Source: Dyella_D sp052115385 (lineage in GTDB: Bacteria > Pseudomonadota > Gammaproteobacteria > Xanthomonadales > Rhodanobacteraceae). Taken from it: a stretch of 64,000 nucleotides of DNA. The position numbers were made by a program, and so were the translations under genes. Below are positions 37,074 to 45,723 of the stretch, piece by piece. Below the pieces are notes generated by a model. It ran no database searches and was not told where the DNA came from. It was given only the letters and a program-made list of their open reading frames with translations. Within the stretch, counting starts at the first letter, position 1; every line of letters begins with the position of its first letter. The stretch lies in the NCBI RefSeq assembly GCF_052115385.1, contig NZ_JBFRGP010000012.1:1-64000 (forward strand), given 5' to 3'.

Positions 37074-38425
37074 TGCGCGGCCTGGGACGTCTGCACGGAT
37101 GGCTGTTCACGCTGGCGCTGTTCGCCGCGGCGGGCGCGATCGGCTATCTCACTTATCGCCACGACCACGTCGCCGACTGGAGCCACGACAGCCGCTCCAG
37201 CCTGTCGCAGGAGAGCCGCGCGGTGCTCGACGCGCTCAACGGCCCGGTCGAGATCGTCAGCTACGCCAATCCGCAGGGCGACCTGCGGCAGACGGTGAGC
37301 GGCTTCGTCGAACGCTATCGCCGCTTCAAGCACGACCTCAGCGTGCGCTTCGTCGACCCGCAGCAGGACCCGGCGAAGATGCGCGAGCTCGGCATCACCG
37401 TCGACGGTGCGCTGATCCTGCATTACGGCAAGCGCGAGGAACGCCTGGACGAGCTGTCCGAGCGCAGCCTCACCAATGCGCTGGAACGCCTGGCGCGCGG
37501 CGGCGAACGCATCGTGGCCTTCGTCACCGGCGACGGCGAACGCCGCGCGGACGGCAAGGCGAACGCCGACCTCGGCATGTTCATGACCCAGCTCGAAAGC
37601 CGCGGCATGCGCGCGGTGCCGCTGAATTTCGCGCAGGTCACCGCGGTGCCGCAGCACACCGACCTGGTGGTACTGGCCGGCCCCACGCTGGCCCTGCCGC
37701 AGGGCGCGGTGAAGGCGCTGACCGACTACGTCGCCGCGGGCGGCAACCTGCTGTGGCTGACCGAGCCTGCCAACGACGATCTCGGCCTGCAGCCGCTGGC
37801 CGATGCGCTGGGCGTGCACGTGCTGTCCGGCGTGTTGGTGGACGGCCAGGGCACCGCGCTGGGCCTGCAGGATCCCCGCCTGATCACCGTGGGCAGCTAC
37901 CCCGTGCACGCCATCACGCGCGGCCTCACGCTGACCACGCTGTTCCCGCAGGTTTCCGCGCTGGCGGTGGCCCGGCGCAGCGATTGGGAAGTGCAGCCCT
38001 TCCTGCGCTCCGGGCCGCAGAGCTGGACCGAATTCCAGCCGATCGACAATGCCGGCAGCTCCAGCATCCATTACGACGCGGACGCCGGCGAGCTGAAAGG
38101 CCCGCTCGATTTCGGCCTCACCTTCGCGCGCCTCTCGCCCAGCCCCGACAAGAGCGAACAGCGCGTGGCGATGATCGGCGACGGCGATTTCCTCTCCAAC
38201 ACCTTCCTCGGCAACGGCGGCAACCGCGCGCTGGGCGAGCGCGTGTTCGACTGGGTGCTGGGCGACGACACGCTGGTCAACCTGCCGCCGCGCGGCGCGC
38301 CGGATCGCGCGATGCAGCTCAGCCAGGGCGAGCTCAACGCGGTCACCTTCGGCTTCCTGCTGGCACTGCCGCTGGGCCTGCTCGTCCTCGGCGGCTGGAT
38401 CGCGTGGCGGCGACGCCGCGCATGA
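37073..38425 (+). CDS. GldG-family auxiliary ABC component
   Basis: 450 aa. One N-terminal transmembrane segment (LFTLALFAAAGAIGYLTY), then a periplasmic domain of about 380 residues with VDGALILHYGKREERLDELSERSLTNAL, VAFVTGDGERR, LVVLAGPTLALPQGAVKALTDYVAAGGNLLWLTEP, the DUF4350/IFT-like nucleotide-free fold of GldG, and a C-terminal transmembrane helix ending in WRRRRA. Translationally coupled to the permease. In flavobacteria GldA/F/G are needed for gliding; in this lineage the role is unknown. Confidence 0.85.
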   Translation: MRGLGRLHGWLFTLALFAAAGAIGYLTYRHDHVADWSHDSRSSLSQESRAVLDALNGPVEIVSYANPQGDLRQTVSGFVERYRRFKHDLSVRFVDPQQDPAKMRELGITVDGALILHYGKREERLDELSERSLTNALERLARGGERIVAFVTGDGERRADGKANADLGMFMTQLESRGMRAVPLNFAQVTAVPQHTDLVVLAGPTLALPQGAVKALTDYVAAGGNLLWLTEPANDDLGLQPLADALGVHVLSGVLVDGQGTALGLQDPRLITVGSYPVHAITRGLTLTTLFPQVSALAVARRSDWEVQPFLRSGPQSWTEFQPIDNAGSSSIHYDADAGELKGPLDFGLTFARLSPSPDKSEQRVAMIGDGDFLSNTFLGNGGNRALGERVFDWVLGDDTLVNLPPRGAPDRAMQLSQGELNAVTFGFLLALPLGLLVLGGWIAWRRRRA

Positions 38426-38904
38426 AGCGCGGCACCGTGCTGTTCGTGGTGATCGCCGCCGCGCTGCTGCTTGGCGCCGGCTGGCAATGGCGTCACGACC
38501 AGCAGCAGGCGCTGGGCACGCTGCTCGATCTGGATCCGACGGCCGTGCAGCGCATCGACCTGGCCTGGCATGGCGGCGTCACCGAGCACTACGCCAGGCG
38601 CGACGGTCACTGGCAGGCCGTCGACGGCACCACCCTGCCCGTCGACGAAGGCCGCCTGGCCGATCTCGCCGCCACCGCGGCCGCGCCGGTGCAGAGCTGG
38701 CGGCCGCTGGCGGAGTTCGATCCGGCCAGGATCGGTCTTGCACCATCGCCGGTGGTGCTGACGCTGGACGGGCAGGCGCTCAGCTTCGGCGAAGTCGCCG
38801 TGACCGGTCCGCTGCGCTATGTGCGCGCCGGCGATCGCGTGGCCCTGGTCTCGGTGCGCTTCACCCCGCGCCCGGCCAAGGCCAACACCACCAAGGCGCC
38901 CTGA
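38422..38904 (+). CDS. DUF4340-like membrane-anchored protein of the Gld-type operon
   Basis: 160 aa: a signal anchor (RGTVLFVVIAAALLLGAGWQW) and a periplasmic domain with DLDPTAVQRIDLAW, a repeated lipid-transfer-like beta pattern (RDGHWQAVDGTTLPVDEGRLADL). The start overlaps the stop of the GldG gene by 4 nt. The order ATPase-permease-GldG-DUF4340 is widespread in proteobacteria and implies a four-component complex. Confidence 0.78.
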   Translation: MKRGTVLFVVIAAALLLGAGWQWRHDQQQALGTLLDLDPTAVQRIDLAWHGGVTEHYARRDGHWQAVDGTTLPVDEGRLADLAATAAAPVQSWRPLAEFDPARIGLAPSPVVLTLDGQALSFGEVAVTGPLRYVRAGDRVALVSVRFTPRPAKANTTKAP

Positions 38905-39001
38905 GCCACCCACCGTCTGCGTATGATGCCGGGCACCTTGCATGCCCCGGCGACCTCCCCATATCCGAGGCATTCCCGTCATCCTCCCTGGGAGCATCCG
39001 C

Positions 39002-40423
39002 ATGAATCGTTCGGTCGAGCAACCCGTCATCGGCGTCGTCGGCATGGCCGTGATGGGCCGCAATCTCGCGCTCAATATCGAAAGCCGCGGCCACACCGTG
39101 GCCATCTACAACCGCAGCCGCGAGAAGACTGACGAAGTCGTCGCCGAACATCCCGACAAGCGCCTGGTGCCCACGTACGCCGTGCAGGAGTTCGTCGACG
39201 CGCTGCAGAAGCCGCGCCGCATCCTGCTGATGGTGAAGGCGGGCGAGCCCACCGACGCCACCATCGCGGAACTGAAGCCGCTGCTGGACAAGGGCGACGT
39301 GCTGATCGACGGCGGCAATACCTTCTTCCAGGACACCATCCGCCGCGAGCGCGAATTGAACGAGGCCGGCCTGCATTTCATCGGCACCGGCGTGTCCGGC
39401 GGCGAGGAAGGCGCGCTGCATGGCCCGTCGATCATGCCGGGCGGTCCGCGCGACGCCTACGACCTGGTCGCGCCGGTGCTGACCGAGATCGCCGCACGCG
39501 CGCCGGATGGCGAGCCCTGCGTGGCCTATATGGGCCCTAACGGCGCCGGCCATTACGTGAAGATGGTGCACAACGGCATCGAGTACGGCGATATGCAGCT
39601 GATCTCGGAGAGCTACGCCGTGCTCAAGCAGGTGCTCGGCCTCTCCAACGAAGAGCTGGGCAAGGTCTATACCGACTGGAACCAGGGCGAGCTGGACAGT
39701 TATCTGATCGCGATCACCGCCGACATCTTCGGCAAGAAGGATCCGGAAACCGGCAAGGCGATGGTCGACATCATCCTCGACCGCGCCGCGCAGAAGGGCA
39801 CCGGCAAGTGGACCAGCCAGAGCGCGCTGGATCTGGCGGTGCCGCTGCCGCTGATCACCGAGTCGGTATTCGCGCGCCTGCTGTCGGCGCTGAAGGACGA
39901 ACGCGTTGCGGCGAGCAAGGTGCTGGCGGGCCCTGCGCCGAAGCCCTTTGCCGGCGACCGCGCGGCCTTTATCGAATCCGTGCGCCGTGCGCTGTACCTG
40001 AGCAAGATCGTCTCCTACGCGCAGGGCTTCGCGCAGCTGCGCGCGGCATCCGATGAGTACCAGTGGAAACTGCCCTACGGCACCATCGCGAAGATCTTCC
40101 GCGCCGGCTGCATCATCCGCGCGCGCTTCCTGCAGAAGATCACCGACGCCTATGCGCACGATGCGGCGCTGGCCAACCTGCTGCTCGACCCGTATTTCCG
40201 CGATATCGCCGCGCAATACCAGCAGGCGCTGCGCGACGTGGTCGCCGCCGCGGTGCAGGCCGGCGTGCCGGTGCCGGGTTTTGCGTCCGCGATCGCCTAC
40301 TACGACAGCTACCGCGCCGAGCGTTTGCCGGCGAACCTGGTGCAGGCGCAGCGCGATTACTTCGGTGCGCATACCTTCGAACGCATCGACCGTCCCGGCA
40401 GCTTCCACGCCGACTGGACCTGA
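39002..40423 (+). CDS. gnd: 6-phosphogluconate dehydrogenase (decarboxylating)
   Basis: 473 aa from the ATG at 39002 with GGGAG upstream; an in-frame ATG at 38942 is less likely. Converts 6-phosphogluconate to ribulose 5-phosphate, making NADPH (pentose phosphate pathway). Motifs: GVVGMAVMGRNLALNIESRG (nucleotide fold), GTGVSGGEEGALHGPSIMPGG, the active-site segment GPNGAGHYVKMVHNGIEYG, and a helical C-terminal domain ending IDRPGSFHADW. mutM follows after 12 nt. Confidence 0.95.
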   Translation: MNRSVEQPVIGVVGMAVMGRNLALNIESRGHTVAIYNRSREKTDEVVAEHPDKRLVPTYAVQEFVDALQKPRRILLMVKAGEPTDATIAELKPLLDKGDVLIDGGNTFFQDTIRRERELNEAGLHFIGTGVSGGEEGALHGPSIMPGGPRDAYDLVAPVLTEIAARAPDGEPCVAYMGPNGAGHYVKMVHNGIEYGDMQLISESYAVLKQVLGLSNEELGKVYTDWNQGELDSYLIAITADIFGKKDPETGKAMVDIILDRAAQKGTGKWTSQSALDLAVPLPLITESVFARLLSALKDERVAASKVLAGPAPKPFAGDRAAFIESVRRALYLSKIVSYAQGFAQLRAASDEYQWKLPYGTIAKIFRAGCIIRARFLQKITDAYAHDAALANLLLDPYFRDIAAQYQQALRDVVAAAVQAGVPVPGFASAIAYYDSYRAERLPANLVQAQRDYFGAHTFERIDRPGSFHADWT

Positions 40424-40435
40424 GCGCGCTGCGTC

Positions 40436-41263
40436 GTGCCTGAGCTGCCCGAAGTCGAAACCACCCGGCGCGGCATCGCCCCGCATCTGATCGGCCGGCG
40501 CATCGCCTCGGTGGTGCTGCGCCGGCCGGATCTGCGCTGGCCGATTCCGCCCGAGATCCGCGAGTTGTTGCCCGGGCAGCGCATCGAGGATGTCGAACGC
40601 CGCGCGAAATACCTGCTGCTGCACACCGAAGTCGGCAGCGCGCTGCTGCACCTGGGCATGACCGGCGTGCTGCGCGTGCTGCCGCCGGATGCGCCAGTGG
40701 GCAAGCACGATCATGTCGATCTTGCGCTGGAGGCGACGCAGACCGCCGGCGCCCGCGTGCTGCGCTTTACTGACGCGCGGCGCTTCGGCTGCCTGTTATG
40801 GCAAGCACCCGGGACGACGCACGAATTGCTGGAAAACCTCGGCCCGGAACCGTTGACCGACGCGTTCGACGGCGACCTGCTGTGGCATCTATCGCGCAAG
40901 CGCACCGCGGCGGTGAAGCTGTTCCTGATGGACAACGCGGTGGTGGTGGGCGTGGGCAATATCTATGCGAGCGAGGCGCTGTTCGCGGCCGGCATCGATC
41001 CGCGCCGCGCGGCGGGTTCGGTATCGCGTGCGCGCTATGCGCGCCTGGCTGGCGAAGTGAAGCGCATCCTGGCGTGGGCGATCGAGCGCGGCGGCACCAC
41101 GCTGCGCGACTTCATCAACCCGGATGGCATGCCCGGCTATTTCGTGCGCGAGCTGCAGGTGTATGGCCGCGAAGGCGAGCCGTGCCGGGTGTGCGGCACG
41201 GCGATTCGCCAGGTGGTGCTGGGGCAGCGTTCGACGTTCTGGTGCCCGTCCTGCCAGAAATAA
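40436..41263 (+). CDS. mutM: formamidopyrimidine-DNA glycosylase
   Basis: 275 aa; GTG start, fixed because the catalytic Pro must directly follow the initiator: PELPEVETTRRG. Fpg removes 8-oxoguanine and cuts the AP site. Lys in the LGMTGVLR loop region, helix-two-turn-helix DNAVVVGVGNIYASEALF, and the C-terminal zinc finger CRVCG...CPSCQ are intact. Twelve nt downstream of gnd, probably the same transcript. A long hairpin repeat begins 22 nt after the stop. Confidence 0.95.
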   Translation: MPELPEVETTRRGIAPHLIGRRIASVVLRRPDLRWPIPPEIRELLPGQRIEDVERRAKYLLLHTEVGSALLHLGMTGVLRVLPPDAPVGKHDHVDLALEATQTAGARVLRFTDARRFGCLLWQAPGTTHELLENLGPEPLTDAFDGDLLWHLSRKRTAAVKLFLMDNAVVVGVGNIYASEALFAAGIDPRRAAGSVSRARYARLAGEVKRILAWAIERGGTTLRDFINPDGMPGYFVRELQVYGREGEPCRVCGTAIRQVVLGQRSTFWCPSCQK

Positions 41264-41285
41264 ACTCCGGCCCGCAACGTCCGGC

Positions 41286-41373
41286 GTAGGTTGGGGTGAG
41301 CGCAGCGAACCCCAACGTGGCGACCTTCAAACGCAGCGCATCGTTGGGGTTCGCTGCGCTCACCCCAACCTAC
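41286..41373. repeat. GTAGGTTGGGG long hairpin repeat, copy 3
   Basis: 88 bp with perfectly complementary arms of about 32 nt. The variable middle is CGCA on one arm and TGCG on the other (GTGAGCGCAGCGAAC with GTTCGCTGCGCTCAC). It lies between convergent genes mutM and the unknown minus-strand gene. Confidence 0.9.
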
Positions 41374-41387
41374 TTCGGCGGCGAGGC

Positions 41388-42152
41388 TCAATGCGGCCAG
41401 TGGAACTCGACGTAGGTGTTGTAGAACGGCGCTTCCACCGCGCTGCCGCCCAGCTTCGCGATGAAGCCGCGCATGCCATCTGCTTCCAGCGCCTGCCCGT
41501 CGACAAAGCCGGCGCCCAGCGCCTGCATCTCCGACAGCCGCTCGCACATCAGGCCGGCGCGATCGGTATCGCCGGCAGGCACGTGGCGCAGGCTGATATC
41601 CGGACGGCCGAACTTGCGCATGCCGCGGCTGCGGATCCAGTAACCGTCGCCATCCTCTTCGTCGTCGCGCAGGATCAGCAAATGATTGCGGATCGGCGCG
41701 CCATCGCGCACCAGGTAGTGGCCGCGCCAGGCATCCACACCGAACAGCGTGACGATCTGCGGATCGAGCACGGCCACGCCACCGATATCGAGCAGGCCGG
41801 CGACCACGCCCAGCGTGTCGCGCAGGTAACCGACGTCGCCCTGGTCCGGCAGCGTGCCGCGCAGGATCATCACCTGCGGCGCATCCACCGCGACGCGGTA
41901 CGCATCCGGCGCCTCTTCCTTGAACAACCGGCCCAGCTCGCCCTTGAGCGGATAACCCTCCCACGAGCGCAGTACCGAGTGATGGTGATTGGTCACTTCG
42001 ATCCCGCGCGGCAGGCCATCACTGCCATAGGGCGCGGACGGCACGCGCACGTTCTGGAAATTCCCGAACACGTAGTAGTGCAGGTAGATCTCCTCGCCGC
42101 CGGGATGCCAGTGGGGACGCTGCCAGGCGGGGATGCGGATCGGTGCGGTCAT
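41388..42152 (-). CDS. unrecognised 254-aa cytoplasmic protein
   Basis: No signal peptide or membrane span. The N-terminus is rich in His and aromatic residues (WQRPHWHPGGEEIYLHYYVFGNFQNVRV); then GVAVLDPQIVTLFGVDAWR and ISLRHVPAGDTDRAGLMCERLSEMQALGAGFVDG. I do not recognise a family. GC3 and codon use are like the neighbours, and a ribosome binding site (AAGGAATT) precedes the ATG at 42152 with a TATAA-like -10 (42163-42168) just upstream. Transcribed alone between repeat copy 3 and tdk; possibly a conserved stress-tolerance-type protein, but this is a guess. Confidence 0.7.
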   Translation of the reverse strand: MTAPIRIPAWQRPHWHPGGEEIYLHYYVFGNFQNVRVPSAPYGSDGLPRGIEVTNHHHSVLRSWEGYPLKGELGRLFKEEAPDAYRVAVDAPQVMILRGTLPDQGDVGYLRDTLGVVAGLLDIGGVAVLDPQIVTLFGVDAWRGHYLVRDGAPIRNHLLILRDDEEDGDGYWIRSRGMRKFGRPDISLRHVPAGDTDRAGLMCERLSEMQALGAGFVDGQALEADGMRGFIAKLGGSAVEAPFYNTYVEFHWPH

Positions 42153-42193
42153 GGGGGAATTCCTTATAGTGAGCGGCGGTGCCGCGCCCTGGG

Positions 42194-42823
42194 TCAGTGC
42201 TCGCCCAGGGGCAATACGGGTTGCTGCAATTCGATGCGGCCGTGGCCTTCGGTGATCTTCTTGAACTCGGCGCGGCTGACCGAGACATAGCGGTCGTTGC
42301 CGCCTATCTCAACCTGCGGGCCTTCGGTGACGGCGCGGCCGCGTTCATCCACGCGCACCACCATGGTGGCCTTGCGGCCGGTATGGCAGATGGTCTTGAT
42401 CTCTTCCAGGTTATCGGCCCAGGCCAGGAGGTAACGGCTGCCTTCGAACAGCTCGCCGCGGAAATCGGTGCGCAGGCCGAACGCGAGCACCGGGATATTG
42501 AGCTTGTCCACCACGTCGCTGGCCTGCCACACCTGCGCCTTGGTCAGGAACTGCGCCTCGTCGATGAATACGCAGTGCAGCGGCCCGCGCGCGGCGATGT
42601 CGGCCTCCACCAGCGCCAGCAGGTTTTCGTCGGTGCCGAAGCGCCGCGCGTTGGCCTTCAGCCCGATGCGCGAGGCCACCACGCCTTCGCCATAGCGGTT
42701 GTCCAGCGCCGGCGTGAGGATGACCGTGCGCATGCCGCGCTCGTGGTAGTTGTACGCGCTCTGCAGCAGCGTCGTGGTCTTGCCGGCGTTCATTGCCGAA
42801 TAGTAGAAGTAGAGCTTGGCCAT
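42194..42823 (-). CDS. tdk: thymidine kinase
   Basis: 209 aa from the ATG at 42823. Phosphorylates thymidine with ATP (salvage). P-loop YSAMNAGKTTTLLQSAYNY (about residues 7-25), FIDEAQFLTKAQV (catalytic Glu-type), AFGLRTDF, and GGNDRYVSVSR near the end. The E. coli enzyme has a structural zinc site with CFCG and CRKH; here the matching positions read CHTG and SRAE, so three of four ligands are missing. Members without zinc exist, so activity is still likely. Confidence 0.92.
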   Translation of the reverse strand: MAKLYFYYSAMNAGKTTTLLQSAYNYHERGMRTVILTPALDNRYGEGVVASRIGLKANARRFGTDENLLALVEADIAARGPLHCVFIDEAQFLTKAQVWQASDVVDKLNIPVLAFGLRTDFRGELFEGSRYLLAWADNLEEIKTICHTGRKATMVVRVDERGRAVTEGPQVEIGGNDRYVSVSRAEFKKITEGHGRIELQQPVLPLGEH

Positions 42824-42891
42824 GATCGCGCCGGGACGATAGAAGGTCCGCATGGTAACGCGTGCCAACTCGGGGTTGGCGTAAGCCAGCA

Positions 42892-42915
42892 AAAAGCGCC
42901 GCAAGCGGCGCTTTT
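42892..42915 (-). terminator. rho-independent terminator after ctpA
   Basis: AAAAGCGCCGC-aa-GCGGCGCTTTT lies between the ctpA stop (42948) and the tdk start on the minus strand. The T-tract after the stem is short (4 nt), the stem very stable. Confidence 0.75.
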
Positions 42916-42947
42916 CACGCTCCAGCCACAACTGCCCTGCTGCTGGC

Positions 42948-44306
42948 CTACTGCTGCTTGGCCGTCTGCGCCGCCTTGCCGCGGTTCAGCGAAAGGCCCT
43001 TGAGCACGTTCAGTGCCTGCGACAGCGCGTAGTCCTTGGTGGCCAGCTCGGCGTTCTCGGCGCTGCCGTCGTTGTCGATCGCCTTGCGGTCCTTGCCGCC
43101 GTCCTCGTTCGCGAGGTGGTTGCGCAGGTCCGCTTCCGAACCGATCAGGCTGGCGGCGCTGTCGGCCTTGTTCACGGCCAGGTCGGCCAGCGCGATGTCC
43201 GGCTTGATGCCTTCGGCCTGGATCGAGGTGCCGCTGGGCGTGTAGTAGCGCGCCGTGGTGATCTTCACCGCGTGCTCGGCATCCAGCGGCAGCACGGTCT
43301 GCACCACGCCCTTGCCGAAGGTGCGCCGGCCGATGATCAGCGCGCGATGGTTGTCCTTCAGCGCGCCGGAGACGATTTCTGCCGCCGAGGCCGTGCCGTT
43401 GTCCACCAGCACCACCATCGGCGCGCCGTTGAGCAGGTCGCCCGGATGCGCGGTGAAGCTGAGGTTGGCGTCCTGCAGGCGGCCGCGCGTGGTGACGATG
43501 GTGCCGCTGTCGAGGAAGGCGTCGCTCACGCCCACGGCCGCGGTAAGCAGGCCGCCGGGATTGGAGCGCAGGTCCAGCACCACGCCGCGCTGCTGGCCGT
43601 TCTTCTTGACCAGCTCGCCGAGCTTCTTTTCCAGGTCCGCGGTGGTGTCGTCCTGGAACTGGCTGAGCCGCACATAGGCATAGCCGGGCTCCAGTTCGCG
43701 CACCTTCACGCTGGTGACCGAGATGCGCTCGCGCACCAGGCTCATGTCCACCGGCTTGTCGCCCTTCTCGTGCAGCACGCTCAGCACGATCTTGCTGCCC
43801 GGGTCGCCGCGCAGCTTCTTGAACATGTCGTCGATGTTTTCCGAATCCACCGGCGTGCCGTCGATCTTGACGATGGTGTCGCCGGGCTTGATGCCGGCGC
43901 GCGAGGCGGGCGTGTCGTCGATCGGCGCGACGATGCGCAACGTGCCGTCCACCTGCAGCACCTCGATGCCGAGGCCGCCGTACTGGCCGGTGGTGTCTTC
44001 GCTCAGTTCGGCCAGGCCGTCCTTGTCCAGGTATTCGCTGTGCGGGTCCAGGCCGGTGAGCATGCCGCTGATCGCAGCCTTCATCAGGGTCTTGTTGTCG
44101 ACCTTTTCCACATAGGCCTGCCGCACCATCTCGTAGACGCGGCTGAAGTTGCGGATGTCGTCCATGTCGACCACGTCCGGCGCGGCGGTGGACGCGGCCT
44201 TGGCCGGCTCGGCCGCCGGCTTGGCGCCCTTCGCGGGCAGGGCCTGCAGCGGCAGCATGGGCGCCGCCAGCAGCAGCGCGACGAGGGTCAGGGAGGAAAA
44301 CCGCAT
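42948..44306 (-). CDS. C-terminal processing serine peptidase (S41, CtpA/Prc-like)
   Basis: 452 aa from the ATG at 44306, with a signal peptide (RFSSLTLVALLLAAPMLPLQA). An N-terminal helical part, a PDZ domain (about 100-190: GGLGIEVLQ, IDDTPASRAGIKPGDTIVKIDG), then the S41 core: VVLDLRSNPGGLL, catalytic Ser in VDNGTASAAEIVSGAL and the Lys in RRTFGKGVVQT. Degrades or trims periplasmic proteins and cell-wall hydrolases. It follows envC on the same strand (119-nt gap), a conserved pairing linked to peptidoglycan turnover. Confidence 0.92.
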   Translation of the reverse strand: MRFSSLTLVALLLAAPMLPLQALPAKGAKPAAEPAKAASTAAPDVVDMDDIRNFSRVYEMVRQAYVEKVDNKTLMKAAISGMLTGLDPHSEYLDKDGLAELSEDTTGQYGGLGIEVLQVDGTLRIVAPIDDTPASRAGIKPGDTIVKIDGTPVDSENIDDMFKKLRGDPGSKIVLSVLHEKGDKPVDMSLVRERISVTSVKVRELEPGYAYVRLSQFQDDTTADLEKKLGELVKKNGQQRGVVLDLRSNPGGLLTAAVGVSDAFLDSGTIVTTRGRLQDANLSFTAHPGDLLNGAPMVVLVDNGTASAAEIVSGALKDNHRALIIGRRTFGKGVVQTVLPLDAEHAVKITTARYYTPSGTSIQAEGIKPDIALADLAVNKADSAASLIGSEADLRNHLANEDGGKDRKAIDNDGSAENAELATKDYALSQALNVLKGLSLNRGKAAQTAKQQ

Positions 44307-44425
44307 GAACTTGCTCCGGGAAAGCTTGGGGACGCACCGCGGGCTGGGACGGCGACAGGCCGGTTGGACCGCGGGGGGACGCCTGAATTCAACGCAGGCT
44401 AGCCTGCTGCGGCGTACGCGCCACG

Positions 44426-45613
44426 TCAACGCTGGCGCGCCAGCCAGCTGCGCGGGTCGACCGGTTTGTTGTTCTGGCGCAACTCGAAATACACGCCGGT
44501 GTTGACACCGGTGGGCGCCGCCGCGGTGCCGACCGCCTGGCCGACGTCGATCTCGTCGCCGACGCCGTGCAGCAGGGTCTCGTTGTTGCCGTACATGCTG
44601 AGCCAGCCGCCGCCGTGGTTGAGGATCAGCAGCATGCCGTAGCCGCGCAGGAAGGCCGCATAGACCACCCGGCCGCGCGCCACCGCGCGCACTTCGCTGC
44701 CGCCGCCGGCCTTGATCAGTACGCCGTTGCCATAGGTATTGACCACGCCGTTGGCCGGCCACGGCAGGTTGCCGCGGATATTGGCGCTGCCCTTGCCCGG
44801 CGCCACGCTGGGCCCGGCCGGATTGGCCTTGGCCGCCTTGGCTGCCTCGCGCGCGGCTTCGTCGATAGCCTTCTGCAGCTTGTCGACCAGGCTGTTGAGC
44901 GATTGCGCGTTCTGCTTGAGCTGCGCCAGGCGCTCGCCCTGGTCCTTGTACTGGGCGTCGGTCCGGGCCGCCAGCCGGGCCTGTTCGGCGCGCTGCTGCT
45001 CCAGCGCCTTGGCCTGTTCCTGGCGCTGCGTCCTGGTCGCCTGCAGCGCCTGCTGTTCGGTGGCGATGCGCGCTTCCAGGTCCTGCAGCTGGGCCAGGTC
45101 GCCCATCAGCTTCTGCACTTTCTGGACGCGGTCTTCCTGGAAGTACTTCGAATAGGCCAGCGCCCGTGCCACCCGCGCGATGTCGTCGTCGCCCAGCAGC
45201 AGGCGCAGGTCCGAACCGCGGCCCAGGGTGTAGGTGGCGCGCAGCAGATCGGCAATCGCGGCGCGCTGGCCGTCGAGGTTCTTCTGCAGGGCGGTGCGCT
45301 CCTGCTGCAGTTTCTCCAGTTCGCGCTGCTTGGAGCTCAGCTCCGCGTCGGTCTGGCGCACCGCCTTGGCGGCGCCGGCCACGGCGTTGGCGCGCTTGGC
45401 CAGTTCGGCGTTGGCGGAGTCGCGCTTGCTCGCGGTATCGGCCTGCTCCCTGGCCAGCTCCTCCATCTTGCTGCGCACGTCGGCCAGCTTCTTCTGCGCC
45501 TCGGCCTGTTCGGCCTTGGTCTTTTCCTGCGCGAACGCGGGGACCGCCGCCAGCGCGGCGAACAGCAGGGCGACGGCGCCGATCAGACGGACGGAGCAGC
45601 GAGGATTGGGCAT
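44426..45613 (-). CDS. envC: murein hydrolase activator EnvC
   Basis: 395 aa from the ATG at 45613. A signal peptide (LIGAVALLFAALAAVPAFA), a long coiled coil (about residues 28-260, charged heptads) and a C-terminal LytM/M23 domain (VNTYGNGVLIKAGGGSEVRAV...GYGMLLILNHGGGWLSMYGNNETLL). The M23 metal-binding HxH is replaced (SMYGNN), as in E. coli EnvC, so it activates amidases during septum splitting and is not an enzyme itself. ctpA follows downstream. Confidence 0.92.
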   Translation of the reverse strand: MPNPRCSVRLIGAVALLFAALAAVPAFAQEKTKAEQAEAQKKLADVRSKMEELAREQADTASKRDSANAELAKRANAVAGAAKAVRQTDAELSSKQRELEKLQQERTALQKNLDGQRAAIADLLRATYTLGRGSDLRLLLGDDDIARVARALAYSKYFQEDRVQKVQKLMGDLAQLQDLEARIATEQQALQATRTQRQEQAKALEQQRAEQARLAARTDAQYKDQGERLAQLKQNAQSLNSLVDKLQKAIDEAAREAAKAAKANPAGPSVAPGKGSANIRGNLPWPANGVVNTYGNGVLIKAGGGSEVRAVARGRVVYAAFLRGYGMLLILNHGGGWLSMYGNNETLLHGVGDEIDVGQAVGTAAAPTGVNTGVYFELRQNNKPVDPRSWLARQR

Positions 45614-45723
45614 CGCGCGATTATGCGGTGGCCGGCTGAACGTGGCGAGAGGCCGACGCCGGCCACTGCTCCCGCACCGCACATCCCCTACCATCGCGAG
45701 CTTCCCCCGGGTTCGGAGCAGCA

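Noticed and set aside
44426..45613. active M23 endopeptidase at the envC locus
   Set aside because: The metal-binding residues of the LytM domain are degenerate as in EnvC, so activator is the better call.
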